Shown piece after piece: positions 34,193 through 43,300 of a DNA stretch of 64,000 bases. Location of the stretch: NCBI GenBank assembly GCA_903857265.1, contig CAIODZ010000056.1, positions 1 through 64,000 of the forward strand. The letters run 5' to 3'. The notes beneath the pieces were generated by a model. The model ran no database searches. It had not been told where the DNA came from and worked only from the letters and a program-made list of their open reading frames with translations. Positions within the stretch are counted from its first letter, which is position 1; the number at the start of each line of letters is the position of its first letter. Source of the DNA: an uncultured Phycisphaerales bacterium (GTDB taxonomy: Bacteria > Planctomycetota > Phycisphaerae > Sedimentisphaerales > Anaerobacaceae). Made by a program: the position numbers and the translations under genes.

Positions 34193-34303
34193 TTAATTTT
34201 TACCTTTACGACCTATCATGCTCTCGTAAAACTGAATATGCTTCTCAGCCATAATCTTCTCATCGAAAGACCGCCGCAAATAAAATAACAGGGTATTTTT
34301 TTG
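34193..34303 (-). pseudogene. Scar of a GT4 glycosyltransferase (last 36 codons)
   Basis: Directly after the TAA of the glycosyltransferase gene at 34304, and in the same frame, 36 sense codons run to a TAA at 34193-34195. Their last 27 residues, with FDEKIMAEKHIQFYESMIG, look like the C-terminal helix of GT4 enzymes; compare FTIERMAKELIEYYEKKL at the end of the GT4 encoded at 36814. The upstream gene already has its own such helix (FDERRVCKIVIETYNHLLS), so this tail belongs to a second gene whose body has been lost. Confidence 0.7.
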
Positions 34304-35503
34304 TTAATACAAGCCATTTCCCAACCTCAGTAAAGGAGGAAGACCCTTAGCAGATAACAGGTGATTGTAGGTTTCAATAACTATTTTACATACCCGCCTT
34401 TCGTCAAATTCTTTCCTGGCTTTATGATATCCAGCGCATCCCATATTGTGTCTCATCTCTGGATCATCAATAAGTTTTTTTAATGCTGCTTCAAGCTGAC
34501 GCACATCATGAACAGGCACCAAGAAACCATTAATGCCGTCTGCAACAACCTGCCGACAACCACGTATGTTAGTCGCTACTATCGGCAGCGCCATCGCAGC
34601 GGCCTCTATCGCAGAACGGGGAAACCCTTCTCGCCACGAAGGTAATGTATATATGTCACAGCAGCTAAGCAACTCAGGTATATCATCGCGTCTGCCCAAC
34701 CATAGAGTTCGGTGGGCAATACCATATTTTACAAAAGCATCGTGAGAAATCCTGTCCGCCTTTTCCGGTTCTTTAATGCCAATTATAATCAGCCACACTT
34801 TATCGTAGGTTGATATTAGAGTTTTTATGGCCTCATAAAGTTCGAGGTATCCTTTTTCCTTAACCAAACGTCCGATTATACCAACAACAATAGCGTCTTC
34901 CGGCAGACCTATTTCTCTTCTCTTCTTATTTCTACAATCACTATCAAATCGAGATGGTTCGAATTTAAATAAATCGACGCCATTGCCAAGCAGTTTTATT
35001 TTATTATGCTTACATATACCAAGCTTTATGGCCGTTTCAACGTCTTCGGGATTCTGGCTAAGTATCATTGTTGAACACCTTGCTGAAATCCATTCCATAA
35101 AAATATAGAACCACCTAGTTAACGGTTTCATATTTTCGTGAAAGTAATAACCATGAACGGTATTTATTATTATTGGCACGCCCGCCAGCTTGGCAGCAAG
35201 CTGTCCCAACAAACCGGCCTTTGGGGTGTGCGTATGGACTATCGTGATTTTCTCTCGTCTGAAATACCTGTACATATCCCAAATCGTCACAAGGTCGCTG
35301 AAAGGACTTATGGAACGCTTTATACGAAGATTATACATCAAAACGCCGTTTTTTTGTAACATATCAAAATCATTTCCCCGAGCGCACAACCCATGTACTT
35401 GAAAACCCGCCTGTTGCGCACTTTTAATTTGCGCAAAAAGCAATTTTCCGAGCGTCCCGCTTATCGCTGCCACAACCGCAATTTTGCCTTTTGGGTACTT
35501 CAT
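34304..35503 (-). CDS. GT4 glycosyltransferase
   Basis: A 399-residue GT-B transferase, probably cytoplasmic. N-domain: KIAVVAAISGTLGKLLFAQIKSA, HTHTPKAGLLGQLAAKLAGVP and NTVHGYYFHENM, as in WbpH/WbnK-like UDP-HexNAc enzymes. C-domain: VGIIGRLVKEKGYLEL and LPSWREGFPRSAIEAAAMALPIVATN (the EGFP...EA nucleotide-sugar site, about 300-325). It ends with KEFDERRV and a Leu/Pro-rich tail. The sugar is not deducible. It is followed by an in-frame scar of another GT4 gene. Confidence 0.92.
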   Translation of the reverse strand: MKYPKGKIAVVAAISGTLGKLLFAQIKSAQQAGFQVHGLCARGNDFDMLQKNGVLMYNLRIKRSISPFSDLVTIWDMYRYFRREKITIVHTHTPKAGLLGQLAAKLAGVPIIINTVHGYYFHENMKPLTRWFYIFMEWISARCSTMILSQNPEDVETAIKLGICKHNKIKLLGNGVDLFKFEPSRFDSDCRNKKRREIGLPEDAIVVGIIGRLVKEKGYLELYEAIKTLISTYDKVWLIIIGIKEPEKADRISHDAFVKYGIAHRTLWLGRRDDIPELLSCCDIYTLPSWREGFPRSAIEAAAMALPIVATNIRGCRQVVADGINGFLVPVHDVRQLEAALKKLIDDPEMRHNMGCAGYHKARKEFDERRVCKIVIETYNHLLSAKGLPPLLRLGNGLY

Positions 35504-35514
35504 GTGCTATATGT

Positions 35515-36804
35515 TTATTTTATTCCAGACCCCGCAGGAGAGTCGCTTTTTACAACTATATCTACATTTACCAACTCGGCTTTCCTCCAATCAACAAGGG
35601 GGCCATTGTAATTGATACTATTTACATCTATGTCACCATGTATATCATATAAAGGATTCCCTCCGCTGTATATTATTACGGGACGGCCAAAACTATCAAA
35701 TATTTTACACCTGTTGAATTTAATGCCCCCAGGCCTAACGGTATTCTCGTCATTTCTAAATATAGACAATGGCGGGTTTTCCTTTTTGATATTTCTCCAT
35801 GTGCAGTCTTCGAATATCAAATCGAGGTATTTCGAAGATTTTCCTATCCACGTCCCAAATGTTGTATTTTCAACCAGAAGATTTTTAAATTTAATGACTC
35901 CATCTGGCCCATCATCACTAAAATAAGACACATAAACCCCTTGCCCATCCCGCACAGTCACGTTTTCAAACAAGACATCAATATATTTCTTCCTAGTAGT
36001 TTTATCCGTATTTCTTAACATCACCGGATATATTATTATAGCGTAACCTTCATTACCAAACACAAGCGTATTGCTGATAACTATATGATTCAGTCTATGA
36101 ATAAACTTATTTGGTTCCAAATCTATCCCGGCGCCAGGTTTTTTACCGTTGGTATTTTTAAGAACGCAATTTTCTATTTTCAGGCCATCAACACTGATCA
36201 CGGAAATGGCATTCCTCATGTTATTATCACAGGTTATATCTTTTATTAAAATATCCTTACAATACTCCTGATGGGTACCTGGGCTTATATCAATTCCATC
36301 GCCTCCCGCATCCTTCAAAGTTAATCCAAGCAACTGTACATTTGAGCATCCAAATAGCGTTATACAGGCGCGCCATTCTCCTGGAAGTTTTTCATACTCC
36401 TCTTTTCGCATCTGAATAGTTACGCCGTAGGCCAGTATAGATATATTATTCCTGTCTTTAATATTGAAAAGTGTTGCGCCAGGCGCGCTGAAAGGCCCAT
36501 TATTATTGAAACCTTTATTGCTTTTAGCGATAATCGTTGTGCCATCTTCAATAAATAAGCCCTGATTATCATGATTAAAGTAGATCGGTTCCGTGAAATA
36601 CACTCCTTTTTTAACTCTTACAATATCATAATTGTTTGGTTCGCCATTTCTGGCCTTATTAATCGCCTGCTGAATTGTCGCAAAGGTGCGATTAATACTT
36701 CCTTCGTCAGAATCGTTACCTGTGGGACTGACGTAATAGACATTGGCAAAAAGCAAAGGTTGAATAGATAATAAAATTATCAGTATATATTTATCTTTAC
36801 CCAT
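35515..36804 (-). CDS. Secreted right-handed beta-helix protein
   Basis: A 429-residue exported protein (signal peptide about 1-20, IILLSIQPLLFANV). The N-terminal YYVSPTGNDSDEGS and FATIQQAINKA segments are those of pectate-lyase-like proteins. Repeated blades of about 22 residues follow (NVQLLGLTLKDAGGDGIDIS, LKIENCVLKNTNGKKPGAGIDL, IDVLFENVTVRDGQGVYVS, IKFKNLLVENTTFG). It could be a polysaccharide lyase, an alginate-type C5-epimerase, or a binding scaffold; I cannot identify catalytic residues. Its place between two GT4 genes suggests that it acts on the glycan made here. Confidence 0.85.
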   Translation of the reverse strand: MGKDKYILIILLSIQPLLFANVYYVSPTGNDSDEGSINRTFATIQQAINKARNGEPNNYDIVRVKKGVYFTEPIYFNHDNQGLFIEDGTTIIAKSNKGFNNNGPFSAPGATLFNIKDRNNISILAYGVTIQMRKEEYEKLPGEWRACITLFGCSNVQLLGLTLKDAGGDGIDISPGTHQEYCKDILIKDITCDNNMRNAISVISVDGLKIENCVLKNTNGKKPGAGIDLEPNKFIHRLNHIVISNTLVFGNEGYAIIIYPVMLRNTDKTTRKKYIDVLFENVTVRDGQGVYVSYFSDDGPDGVIKFKNLLVENTTFGTWIGKSSKYLDLIFEDCTWRNIKKENPPLSIFRNDENTVRPGGIKFNRCKIFDSFGRPVIIYSGGNPLYDIHGDIDVNSINYNGPLVDWRKAELVNVDIVVKSDSPAGSGIK

Positions 36805-36813
36805 AGTCGCCTT

Positions 36814-37935
36814 TTACTTTATTGCTTCTGTAAGTTTTTTCTCATAATATTCGATTAGCTCCTTAGCCATCCGCTCAATAGTAAAATTCTCATGAACCCT
36901 CTTTTTGCCCGCCTTACCCATTTCCATTCTCATTATTTCATTCTGTTCAATGTCCTGCAAAGCATTTGTCAGCGCCTCTATATTTCCCGAAGGAACAAGC
37001 AGGCCGGTCTGTCCTTCTACCACCAATTCTGGTATTCCGCTCACCATACTTGCAACTATGGGCAATTCCATACTCATTGCCTCAATCAAGCATATAGGCA
37101 AACCTTCACGAAGAGAAGGCAACACAGCAGCGTCGACTGCCTGATAAATGGCATGAATATCTCGCCTAAATCCGGTAAAAGTAACCGCGTTTTCGATACC
37201 CAGTTGTTTGCACCTATTTTGTAATTTGCCACCCATCCAGTCGCTGCCCACCAGAACAAAGCGTGACTTCGGCTGTTTATCAAGCACCGCTGGTATTGCC
37301 TCAATTAAAAACTGGACCCCTTTGTCGGGGCGAAGATTCGCAACCGTAACAAAAACAACATTATCTTCAGAAAAGCCCCATTCTCTGCGTAATCTTTCTC
37401 TATCAGAAGTTCCATCAGCTTTTGTCCAATATGATATATCAATCCCATCATATATAACACTAATACGTTCAGGAGGATATTTTTCGCGATCGACAATGCT
37501 TTTTTTACAAGCCTGCGAGTTGGCAATCCAGCTGTCCACAACCCAACCGGTTGCCCTGTCGAGCCATACATGATACCATTTGCGCCAGTCGTCCGTACTC
37601 AGAACACCCGTAATAATAACTGGCACGCCCGCAAGCTTACCGGCCAGACGTCCGATTATGTTGGCTCTCAAGCCATATATCTCTAAAATATCCGGCCTTT
37701 CCTTACGCAGCAATTTTATCAAACCAAAAATACTGCCTAATAATAACTTGCTTGGTGTTTTGAGCTTGCAATAGGGCACATTTGTTTTATCCCAGAGATG
37801 ATAAGCTTTTGATTCGCTACGCATATTAACCACACGCATATCACATCTGTTTTTATCAATTTTAGGTATCAATTCAGAGAGCATCCCCTCAATACCGCCA
37901 ATACCAGGATTACTTAGAATATGAAACACTTTCAT
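36814..37935 (-). CDS. GT4 glycosyltransferase
   Basis: A 373-residue GT-B enzyme. N-domain: FHILSNPGIGGIEGMLSELIP and EIYGLRANIIGRLAGKLAGVPVI. C-domain: FVTVANLRPDKGVQFLIEA, SRFVLVGSDWMGG and LPSLREGLPICLIEAMSMELPIVAS (about 275-300), with the E-x7-E nucleotide-sugar pair. The C-terminus FTIERMAKELIEYYEKKL gives the pattern seen in the scar at 34193. It is 9 bases before the beta-helix gene. Confidence 0.93.
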   Translation of the reverse strand: MKVFHILSNPGIGGIEGMLSELIPKIDKNRCDMRVVNMRSESKAYHLWDKTNVPYCKLKTPSKLLLGSIFGLIKLLRKERPDILEIYGLRANIIGRLAGKLAGVPVIITGVLSTDDWRKWYHVWLDRATGWVVDSWIANSQACKKSIVDREKYPPERISVIYDGIDISYWTKADGTSDRERLRREWGFSEDNVVFVTVANLRPDKGVQFLIEAIPAVLDKQPKSRFVLVGSDWMGGKLQNRCKQLGIENAVTFTGFRRDIHAIYQAVDAAVLPSLREGLPICLIEAMSMELPIVASMVSGIPELVVEGQTGLLVPSGNIEALTNALQDIEQNEIMRMEMGKAGKKRVHENFTIERMAKELIEYYEKKLTEAIK

Positions 37936-37978
37936 TTTATTATTTGAAATTGAACTCGTGCTGGACTTATACCTTGGT

Positions 37979-38764
37979 TTATCTTTTTATGAACTTACAA
38001 AAAGCATTATAGGCAATCGCAATGGCTCTGCTGCGCGTGAATACGTAATTATATTCTTCAATAACTTTGCCGCCAAAACTGAGCTTGAATTTAGATATGC
38101 CGTGCGTTTCAGCATCTGGACTTAGATCGACACCTCCCATATCGTACTTAAGAAAACCATTTTTTTTATACTTTTTCACCATAGTCTGCCAATGCAAATA
38201 TCTCATTAAGGGGCCCGATAGCTTTTGTAACTGCTCAGCCTCAAATCGATCGTTAAATGAGTAAAGCAGCCTTACTCTGGACGGATGGTCCATTATGTAA
38301 AAGTTTCCGCCGATTAGTCTGCCATTATGGTAAAGGGTAATCAGCTCTCCACAATTGTTCTCGATATATCTTTGAAAGTGATTTAGCGTAAGAGGTTTGG
38401 AGTATCCTTTTTTACGGATATAATTATTGGCCAGATTCAGGAACTGTTTTAAATCTGAGTCGTTTCTTATTTCCACATTTTCCCCACCATCAAGCATCTT
38501 CAGCACTTTGCGTATTTCATACCGGCATGATTTGGGATCAAGAGTTTCCCACAGTTGTTCCTCTGGTAGTGTCAAGTCGATTATACTTGTAGTTGACTTG
38601 TATTCCTTAACACAGGGGTAATGTTTTATGTCGTCAAGAGGATTACTTTGTCGTAAAATATAAAATAAGCTTTTTGCGTCATATTCAAAAGCAGGCTCAG
38701 TGTTAAACCACTTTACTGTTATAGGAATTAGGCTAAATTTTTTATATAATACTGTTATCGACAT
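37979..38764 (-). CDS. FemAB-like aminoacyl/acyltransferase
   Basis: A 261-residue protein of the GNAT/FemAB superfamily. The TSIIDLTLPEEQLWETLDPKSCRYEIRKVLK segment, split by basic residues, and the later ELITLYHNGRLIGGNFYIMD, YSFNDRFEAEQLQKLSGPLMRYLHWQTM and LKYDMGGVDLSPDAETHGISKFKLSFGG are the FemAB/BioF2-like pattern. Related enzymes transfer amino acids to peptidoglycan or acyl groups to exopolysaccharides. With the ATP-grasp and CapK-like proteins it suggests aminoacyl or acyl decoration of the glycan. Confidence 0.82.
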   Translation of the reverse strand: MSITVLYKKFSLIPITVKWFNTEPAFEYDAKSLFYILRQSNPLDDIKHYPCVKEYKSTTSIIDLTLPEEQLWETLDPKSCRYEIRKVLKMLDGGENVEIRNDSDLKQFLNLANNYIRKKGYSKPLTLNHFQRYIENNCGELITLYHNGRLIGGNFYIMDHPSRVRLLYSFNDRFEAEQLQKLSGPLMRYLHWQTMVKKYKKNGFLKYDMGGVDLSPDAETHGISKFKLSFGGKVIEEYNYVFTRSRAIAIAYNAFCKFIKR

Positions 38765-38780
38765 TTCACTCTCTCACAAC

Positions 38781-39758
38781 TTACGTTATTTGACTCACAA
38801 AATGCTCATAATATTGCCGACAAGTCACCCCTTTTACCCCGTTGTTTTTCAGGAAATCGAAGAACTGCTCAATATCTTCATAAAGCATTTCAATGTCTTT
38901 TTCATTTCGAAACGTTGGGTTGCCGCCGGGCATAAATTCCGATGAATGAAGCATAAACATTATGTAATCCGCCTTTTGTTTAATTTTGTACTTAGCTACA
39001 CGCAGTAATTCGCGATATATTCTGTGTGGTCTGCACCAACTGGCCGGCCTGCCCAAAACCGCCCGCATTGCTTGCCGAATATGTTTTTGCGGAATAGCAG
39101 AATATAGCCGTAGCAGTATTTTACCGTAATGCGGGATGATAGTCATAGGCACTTCCAGTAAGCCTTCACTATTGCGTTTTGAAATATCTTCAGCGTTGAG
39201 AAAATATGCTTCGGATGGAAAGTTTCTAAAATCCAAAACTGGTGCCTGTGATTCACTTCTGGGTCTTTCGCCCCGAGGCCAGACTTGACCTGGAGTTACG
39301 GAACAGTCCACAATATAACCGAATTCTCGCAAGATTTTAACATATGTTCCATTCAAAGCCCATCTGCCTGCTCGGTGAGAATACATCTTATCGCCGAATT
39401 TATCTTCCAGCAACTCCGTGTGTATCTTGATTTTTCCACGCATAATATCTTCAGGAAACTCAATCAAATACGGCTTATATGCTATATCATCGGAAGTTAG
39501 CGGAACAATTGGAGGAGATGTCCATGCATGCGGATGAAGCCCTATTTCGCACATGCCTCGTTTCAACGCATTATTGGCAAACTCAACAAAAAAGTCATCT
39601 GCCGCCATTTCATACGCTGTCAAATATGTTGGCTTAAAACCGTATCGTTCACACAGCTGCTGGAAACGGGGCAAATACTTTGCGTTCTCGGTTGCAATAC
39701 CGCCGTGCCTGTTCCACGCGTTATCAGATTCTGTATCAATTGTTATTAGCAGTTTCAT
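38781..39758 (-). CDS. Polysaccharide deacetylase (CE4/WalW-like)
   Basis: A 325-residue NodB-like enzyme, expected to remove N-acetyl groups. The metal-site Asp is in ITIDTES (D8), the His pair in EIGLHPHAW (about 76), and the following SHRAGRWALN and YIVDCSVTPGQVW lie in the usual order; the fold is widely spaced as in WalW-type proteins. There is no signal peptide, so it likely acts on a cytoplasmic, lipid-linked intermediate. Its start overlaps the stop of the GT4 gene at 39736 by 23 bases, so the two are coupled. Confidence 0.88.
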   Translation of the reverse strand: MKLLITIDTESDNAWNRHGGIATENAKYLPRFQQLCERYGFKPTYLTAYEMAADDFFVEFANNALKRGMCEIGLHPHAWTSPPIVPLTSDDIAYKPYLIEFPEDIMRGKIKIHTELLEDKFGDKMYSHRAGRWALNGTYVKILREFGYIVDCSVTPGQVWPRGERPRSESQAPVLDFRNFPSEAYFLNAEDISKRNSEGLLEVPMTIIPHYGKILLRLYSAIPQKHIRQAMRAVLGRPASWCRPHRIYRELLRVAKYKIKQKADYIMFMLHSSEFMPGGNPTFRNEKDIEMLYEDIEQFFDFLKNNGVKGVTCRQYYEHFVSQIT

Positions 39759-40866
39759 TTAAAAATGCCACATACCTACGGACGATATCATCAATATCTA
39801 TTTCTTTTTTTACATACTCAGCAACATTAGCTTTCATTTGTTCTACATCTTTGCGGCGCATCTGCATAATCTTTTTCATACATTCATACAAGGCGTCTGT
39901 GTTTTCGGGTTCAAAAAGAAAACCTTCCCTCCCATTTGTGATATATTCTCTAAAGCCAGGAAGGTCGCTGGCGATTATGGGAACATTATATCTAAATGCT
40001 ATCAATAGAGGCCCGCTCTGTGTAACATCACGATAGGGCAGAACCATAAAATCTGCCTGGCTGAATAATAGCGGAACCTGTTTCTCAGGAATTTGATATA
40101 ACTTTATTTCGAAAGCATCCTGTTCTTCAACCAAACTGGTATAGTAATCTGGATTTTCACATTTACCTGCGACAGTTATCTTAAAATTATTGTATTCTTT
40201 TGCCAGTTTGTTTCCAGCTTCAATCAGAAAATTAAGACCTTTATTGTAACGAACAATGCCGAAAAAAAGGAATTTTACCTTATTTGATATGGGAGAGTCG
40301 TCTTTGTTGTCGGGTTGTAAACCGATATTTTTAAGAAATATATTCAGGAATAACCGGGCAACAAATACATTCTTGTTTGGATATTTGCGAATAAGCACAT
40401 CTTTTTGGTTGTTGGAAAAAATATGAAAGTTGCTAAATAGGCGATAGCATAACTCGTCTGTGAGTTTGTTAAAAATCGACCCGAATTTCTTGTGAAATAC
40501 AACATCGTGCATACCAACCACTACTTTCCTGTAATCCAAAAACAGCCTGGTCAAAATCAAAAAATAAGGATCAGTAAATGTTTCAACATAAATCAGGTCC
40601 GGCTTGAATCCCTTGACTTTCTGCAACAAACGAAAACATGAAATAATCCTGTTTGGATTCCTGGCACGGGCTGACTGCGTAAAGATTTCTACGCTGATAT
40701 TATTCTCTGTACAAAAATTGAAAATATCGTTTGGAGCATAGTGATAATTCAAATGATTATTAAATATAACAATCCAGTGAAGATTAAAATGCTTATTAAG
40801 TCCTCTTAAAATACCAAATTCATGGTCCAAGAAACCAGCTGGACAAATATAAAGCAGCTTTTTCAT
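39736..40866 (-). CDS. GT4 glycosyltransferase
   Basis: A 376-residue GT-B family protein. N-domain (LYICPAGFLDHEFGILRGLNKHFNLHW) is atypical. C-domain has KFLFFGIVRYNKGLNFLIEAG, KITVAGKCENPDYYTS, QIPEKQVPLLFSQADFMVLPYRDVTQSGPLLIAFRYNVPIIASD (about 260-310), where the Glu-based motif is replaced by a Gln/Ser stretch as in some GT4 subgroups. It is coupled to the deacetylase gene by overlap. Confidence 0.87.
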   Translation of the reverse strand: MKKLLYICPAGFLDHEFGILRGLNKHFNLHWIVIFNNHLNYHYAPNDIFNFCTENNISVEIFTQSARARNPNRIISCFRLLQKVKGFKPDLIYVETFTDPYFLILTRLFLDYRKVVVGMHDVVFHKKFGSIFNKLTDELCYRLFSNFHIFSNNQKDVLIRKYPNKNVFVARLFLNIFLKNIGLQPDNKDDSPISNKVKFLFFGIVRYNKGLNFLIEAGNKLAKEYNNFKITVAGKCENPDYYTSLVEEQDAFEIKLYQIPEKQVPLLFSQADFMVLPYRDVTQSGPLLIAFRYNVPIIASDLPGFREYITNGREGFLFEPENTDALYECMKKIMQMRRKDVEQMKANVAEYVKKEIDIDDIVRRYVAFLNETANNN

Positions 40867-40931
40867 GCCAATTCCTCTTGAGATACTGATTTATTGTGCC
40901 GCCAGACCGTAAGTAATGATATGGTAAATTA

Positions 40932-42062
40932 TTACAGAAACCTTTGCAAAGTGTTATAAACCTGGTCAACTTCAAGGCTGTCCATACAGTTGTTTTTTTT
41001 GTCACAAAAGTTCAAATAGCACACAAGACAATCAATGTCAGAATGAATAACTTCTCCTTTCCCAAATACATCTATCTCTGTATAAGATGTTGGGCCTGTA
41101 TAAACAATCACATCCTTATCCAGTGCGATTCCCACATGCATACCCAAGCTGTCAGGTGTAAGCAATACATCAACAATATCTATCAGGGAAAAGAATTCCC
41201 TTAAAGAATTTTCTGTTCCTGTATCTATAATTCTTGCATCCAAAGCCGTCTTCAATCGACTATTGAATTCCCTTTCCTCGGGGCCGCCAAACAAAACAAT
41301 TCCAACCTCTGGATTATTCTTTATTATCCGCTCCATCAGTAATACATGATTTTCAAAGGTCCATTTTTTAAGCGGCCATCTTGGCCCTGAGCCTGTATTT
41401 ACACCAAGAAGCTTTTTATATCGTTGCAATTGATGTTTGGCAAAAAAATCTTTCGCAAATATCTTTTCCGAATCTGTTAAATACAATATGGGCTTATGAA
41501 TAGGACCCTTCAGTCCTATTATCTTATATATGTGTTCAAAATAGTTTTTTTCATTAGCTTTTTTAAGATGATCATTAATTCCCAGCATAAACCAGGTTTC
41601 AGCTTTGTTGTCAGCAGGTTTAATATACCCTTTTTTGTCTAACACAAAGCCCTTTTTTTGTTTAGCTGAAGCAACAGAAGCTATCGCGCTGCTTTTCATA
41701 TCCGCATCAAGATTGATAACCACATCGAATATCATACTGGACAAAAACGGAATATATTCTTCTGGATCAGCCCAGACTTTGTCAACATGGGGATTATTAT
41801 TCAAAATAGGCGTTGCTGATTTTGAAGTAATCCAGTATATAAGACTTTGATCGTATTTCTGTTTTAATGCCGGCAGAATTGATGTCGTGCGCAAAACATC
41901 TCCAACAGCAGCAAATTTAATAATTAATATCCTGGTCTTCACTCGATCAAAAAAGCTGCACTTGTCGCAAAAAACGCCGTTCTTCTTATGGTGCTTACAG
42001 GGTTTAGAACCATCGAAATATCGACAGTTATATTTTATCTGACTTATCATGTTGTCTTTCAT
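40932..42062 (-). CDS. GT9 heptosyltransferase-like glycosyltransferase
   Basis: A 376-residue GT-B enzyme of the heptosyltransferase family: ILIIKFAAVGDVLRTTSILPALK (about 44-66), NTGSGPRWPLKKW, GIVLFGGPEERE and LTPDSLGMHVGIALDKDVIVYTGPTS. An N-terminal extension has four Cys and two His (CRYFDGSKPCKHH, CDKC; about 12-35) that could bind zinc; another Cys group (C350, C353, C359, C365) lies near the C-terminus. It adds a heptose or other sugar from an ADP/GDP donor to the growing glycan or lipid. Confidence 0.92.
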   Translation of the reverse strand: MKDNMISQIKYNCRYFDGSKPCKHHKKNGVFCDKCSFFDRVKTRILIIKFAAVGDVLRTTSILPALKQKYDQSLIYWITSKSATPILNNNPHVDKVWADPEEYIPFLSSMIFDVVINLDADMKSSAIASVASAKQKKGFVLDKKGYIKPADNKAETWFMLGINDHLKKANEKNYFEHIYKIIGLKGPIHKPILYLTDSEKIFAKDFFAKHQLQRYKKLLGVNTGSGPRWPLKKWTFENHVLLMERIIKNNPEVGIVLFGGPEEREFNSRLKTALDARIIDTGTENSLREFFSLIDIVDVLLTPDSLGMHVGIALDKDVIVYTGPTSYTEIDVFGKGEVIHSDIDCLVCYLNFCDKKNNCMDSLEVDQVYNTLQRFL

Positions 42063-42433
42063 TTTAAAACCATATTGTTACGAAATATGATATGTTTTTA
42101 TTCTTCTGATTTAGTGAATAGTTCTGCCCGATCTGCCAACAATATGTTCTCTTCATAGTTCCCTTGTGCAAAAAACCAGTATTAAATAAAATTGCCGCCA
42201 CATAAAACCACTATTTTATCTTTGCTCCGTAAGTGGTAAGATGTTCTGGGTAAGCTGTTTCAGCTTTATAACCACAGTACCCTGGTCGTAAAGATAATCC
42301 AAGGCAGATAATAAAAGTATTACGTTACCCAGCTCATGACATCGCTTGACTCTTATTAAGGTCGATTTACCCATTTATTTAGCTTTGTTCTAATAAAAAG
42401 AATCCCACCTTTCCTTCCCAATTGCTTTCCCCC
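42063..42433. other. 371-base spacer with a possible 52-aa minus-strand ORF
   Basis: Between the hexapeptide transferase and GT9 genes. A minus-strand frame from ATG 42374 to TAA 42216 encodes 52 residues starting MGKSTLIRVKRCHELG and with a Leu-rich middle (NVILLLSALDYLYDQG). The composition is protein-like but no ribosome site precedes it and I know no match, so it may be a gene remnant. The remainder is A/T-rich without clear structure. Confidence 0.3.
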
Positions 42434-43036
42434 CTATTTGAGTGCCTCCGTTACCCTAATGCCATTTTTCCTTACAATATAGGCCGGTACTCCTACAACA
42501 GTACAATTTGGTGGAATATCTTTAACAACCACAGCATTAGCTCCTATTACGCAGTTGTCGCCAACAGTCACCTTGCCTATAACTTTAGCGCCGGCGTAAA
42601 TAGTTACATTGTTGCCAATCGTTGGGCAATCGGTAGAGTTTGAGTACCCGATAGTCACCTGCTGATTTATCCAACAGTTACTACCCACGCGTTTTGCCGC
42701 AATCATTGTACTGAAAGAATGTTGCAAAAATAATCCTGGTCCGATCTCCTTAGTAGATAAATATAATGTAGGCAGCGGGCGGCATAGCCATTTTAATAAA
42801 TATGAAATCCGACCAATCCGTTTATAAAAAAGGTTCCGGAATTCGGGATAAAGTGACATTATCTCTATAAACGCGAAAACATTTCTCATTAAATCCGTAA
42901 TTTTTCGGTTGCGTAATAGTTGATACCATCTTTCGAGGTCATATGTAATAATTGTTCTGTTTTGTGATATAAGATAACACAGCAAGTGTGGTATTAACCT
43001 TGCCGAACCAATTATTATATATAACGACTTCCACAT
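42434..43036 (-). CDS. Hexapeptide-repeat acetyltransferase (CysE/serine acetyltransferase-like)
   Basis: A 200-residue left-handed beta-helix acyltransferase. Helical N-domain (about 1-90), then hexapeptide turns: LQHSFSTMIAAKRVGSNCWINQQVTIGYSN, CPTIGNNVTIYAGAKVIGKVTVGDNCVIGANAVVVKDIPPNCTVVGVPA. This end is the usual active-site loop and C-terminal cap. In this context it probably O-acetylates a sugar rather than serine. Confidence 0.9.
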   Translation of the reverse strand: MWKSLYIIIGSARLIPHLLCYLISQNRTIITYDLERWYQLLRNRKITDLMRNVFAFIEIMSLYPEFRNLFYKRIGRISYLLKWLCRPLPTLYLSTKEIGPGLFLQHSFSTMIAAKRVGSNCWINQQVTIGYSNSTDCPTIGNNVTIYAGAKVIGKVTVGDNCVIGANAVVVKDIPPNCTVVGVPAYIVRKNGIRVTEALK

Positions 43037-43300
43037 ACTTGATTATTTTTTCCTGGTTATGATAACCGCCATTTAATTTTCCGCCACTGCGGTTATAATA
43101 TAAGTTGTTCAAACCAAAACCAAAGAGTAACCGTGAACGGTTACTAATTACAGCACGGTATTAATTGGCCCGTTACATTGTTTGGCGAATATCGACGAAT
43201 CTCTATTAACAGCTTAATAACTTCAATAAATATTCTTATGTAACTAACAATTGTCAAAACGCTCTTGGTTAAAACAAACTTCGGCCGTTTTTTGACCTGC

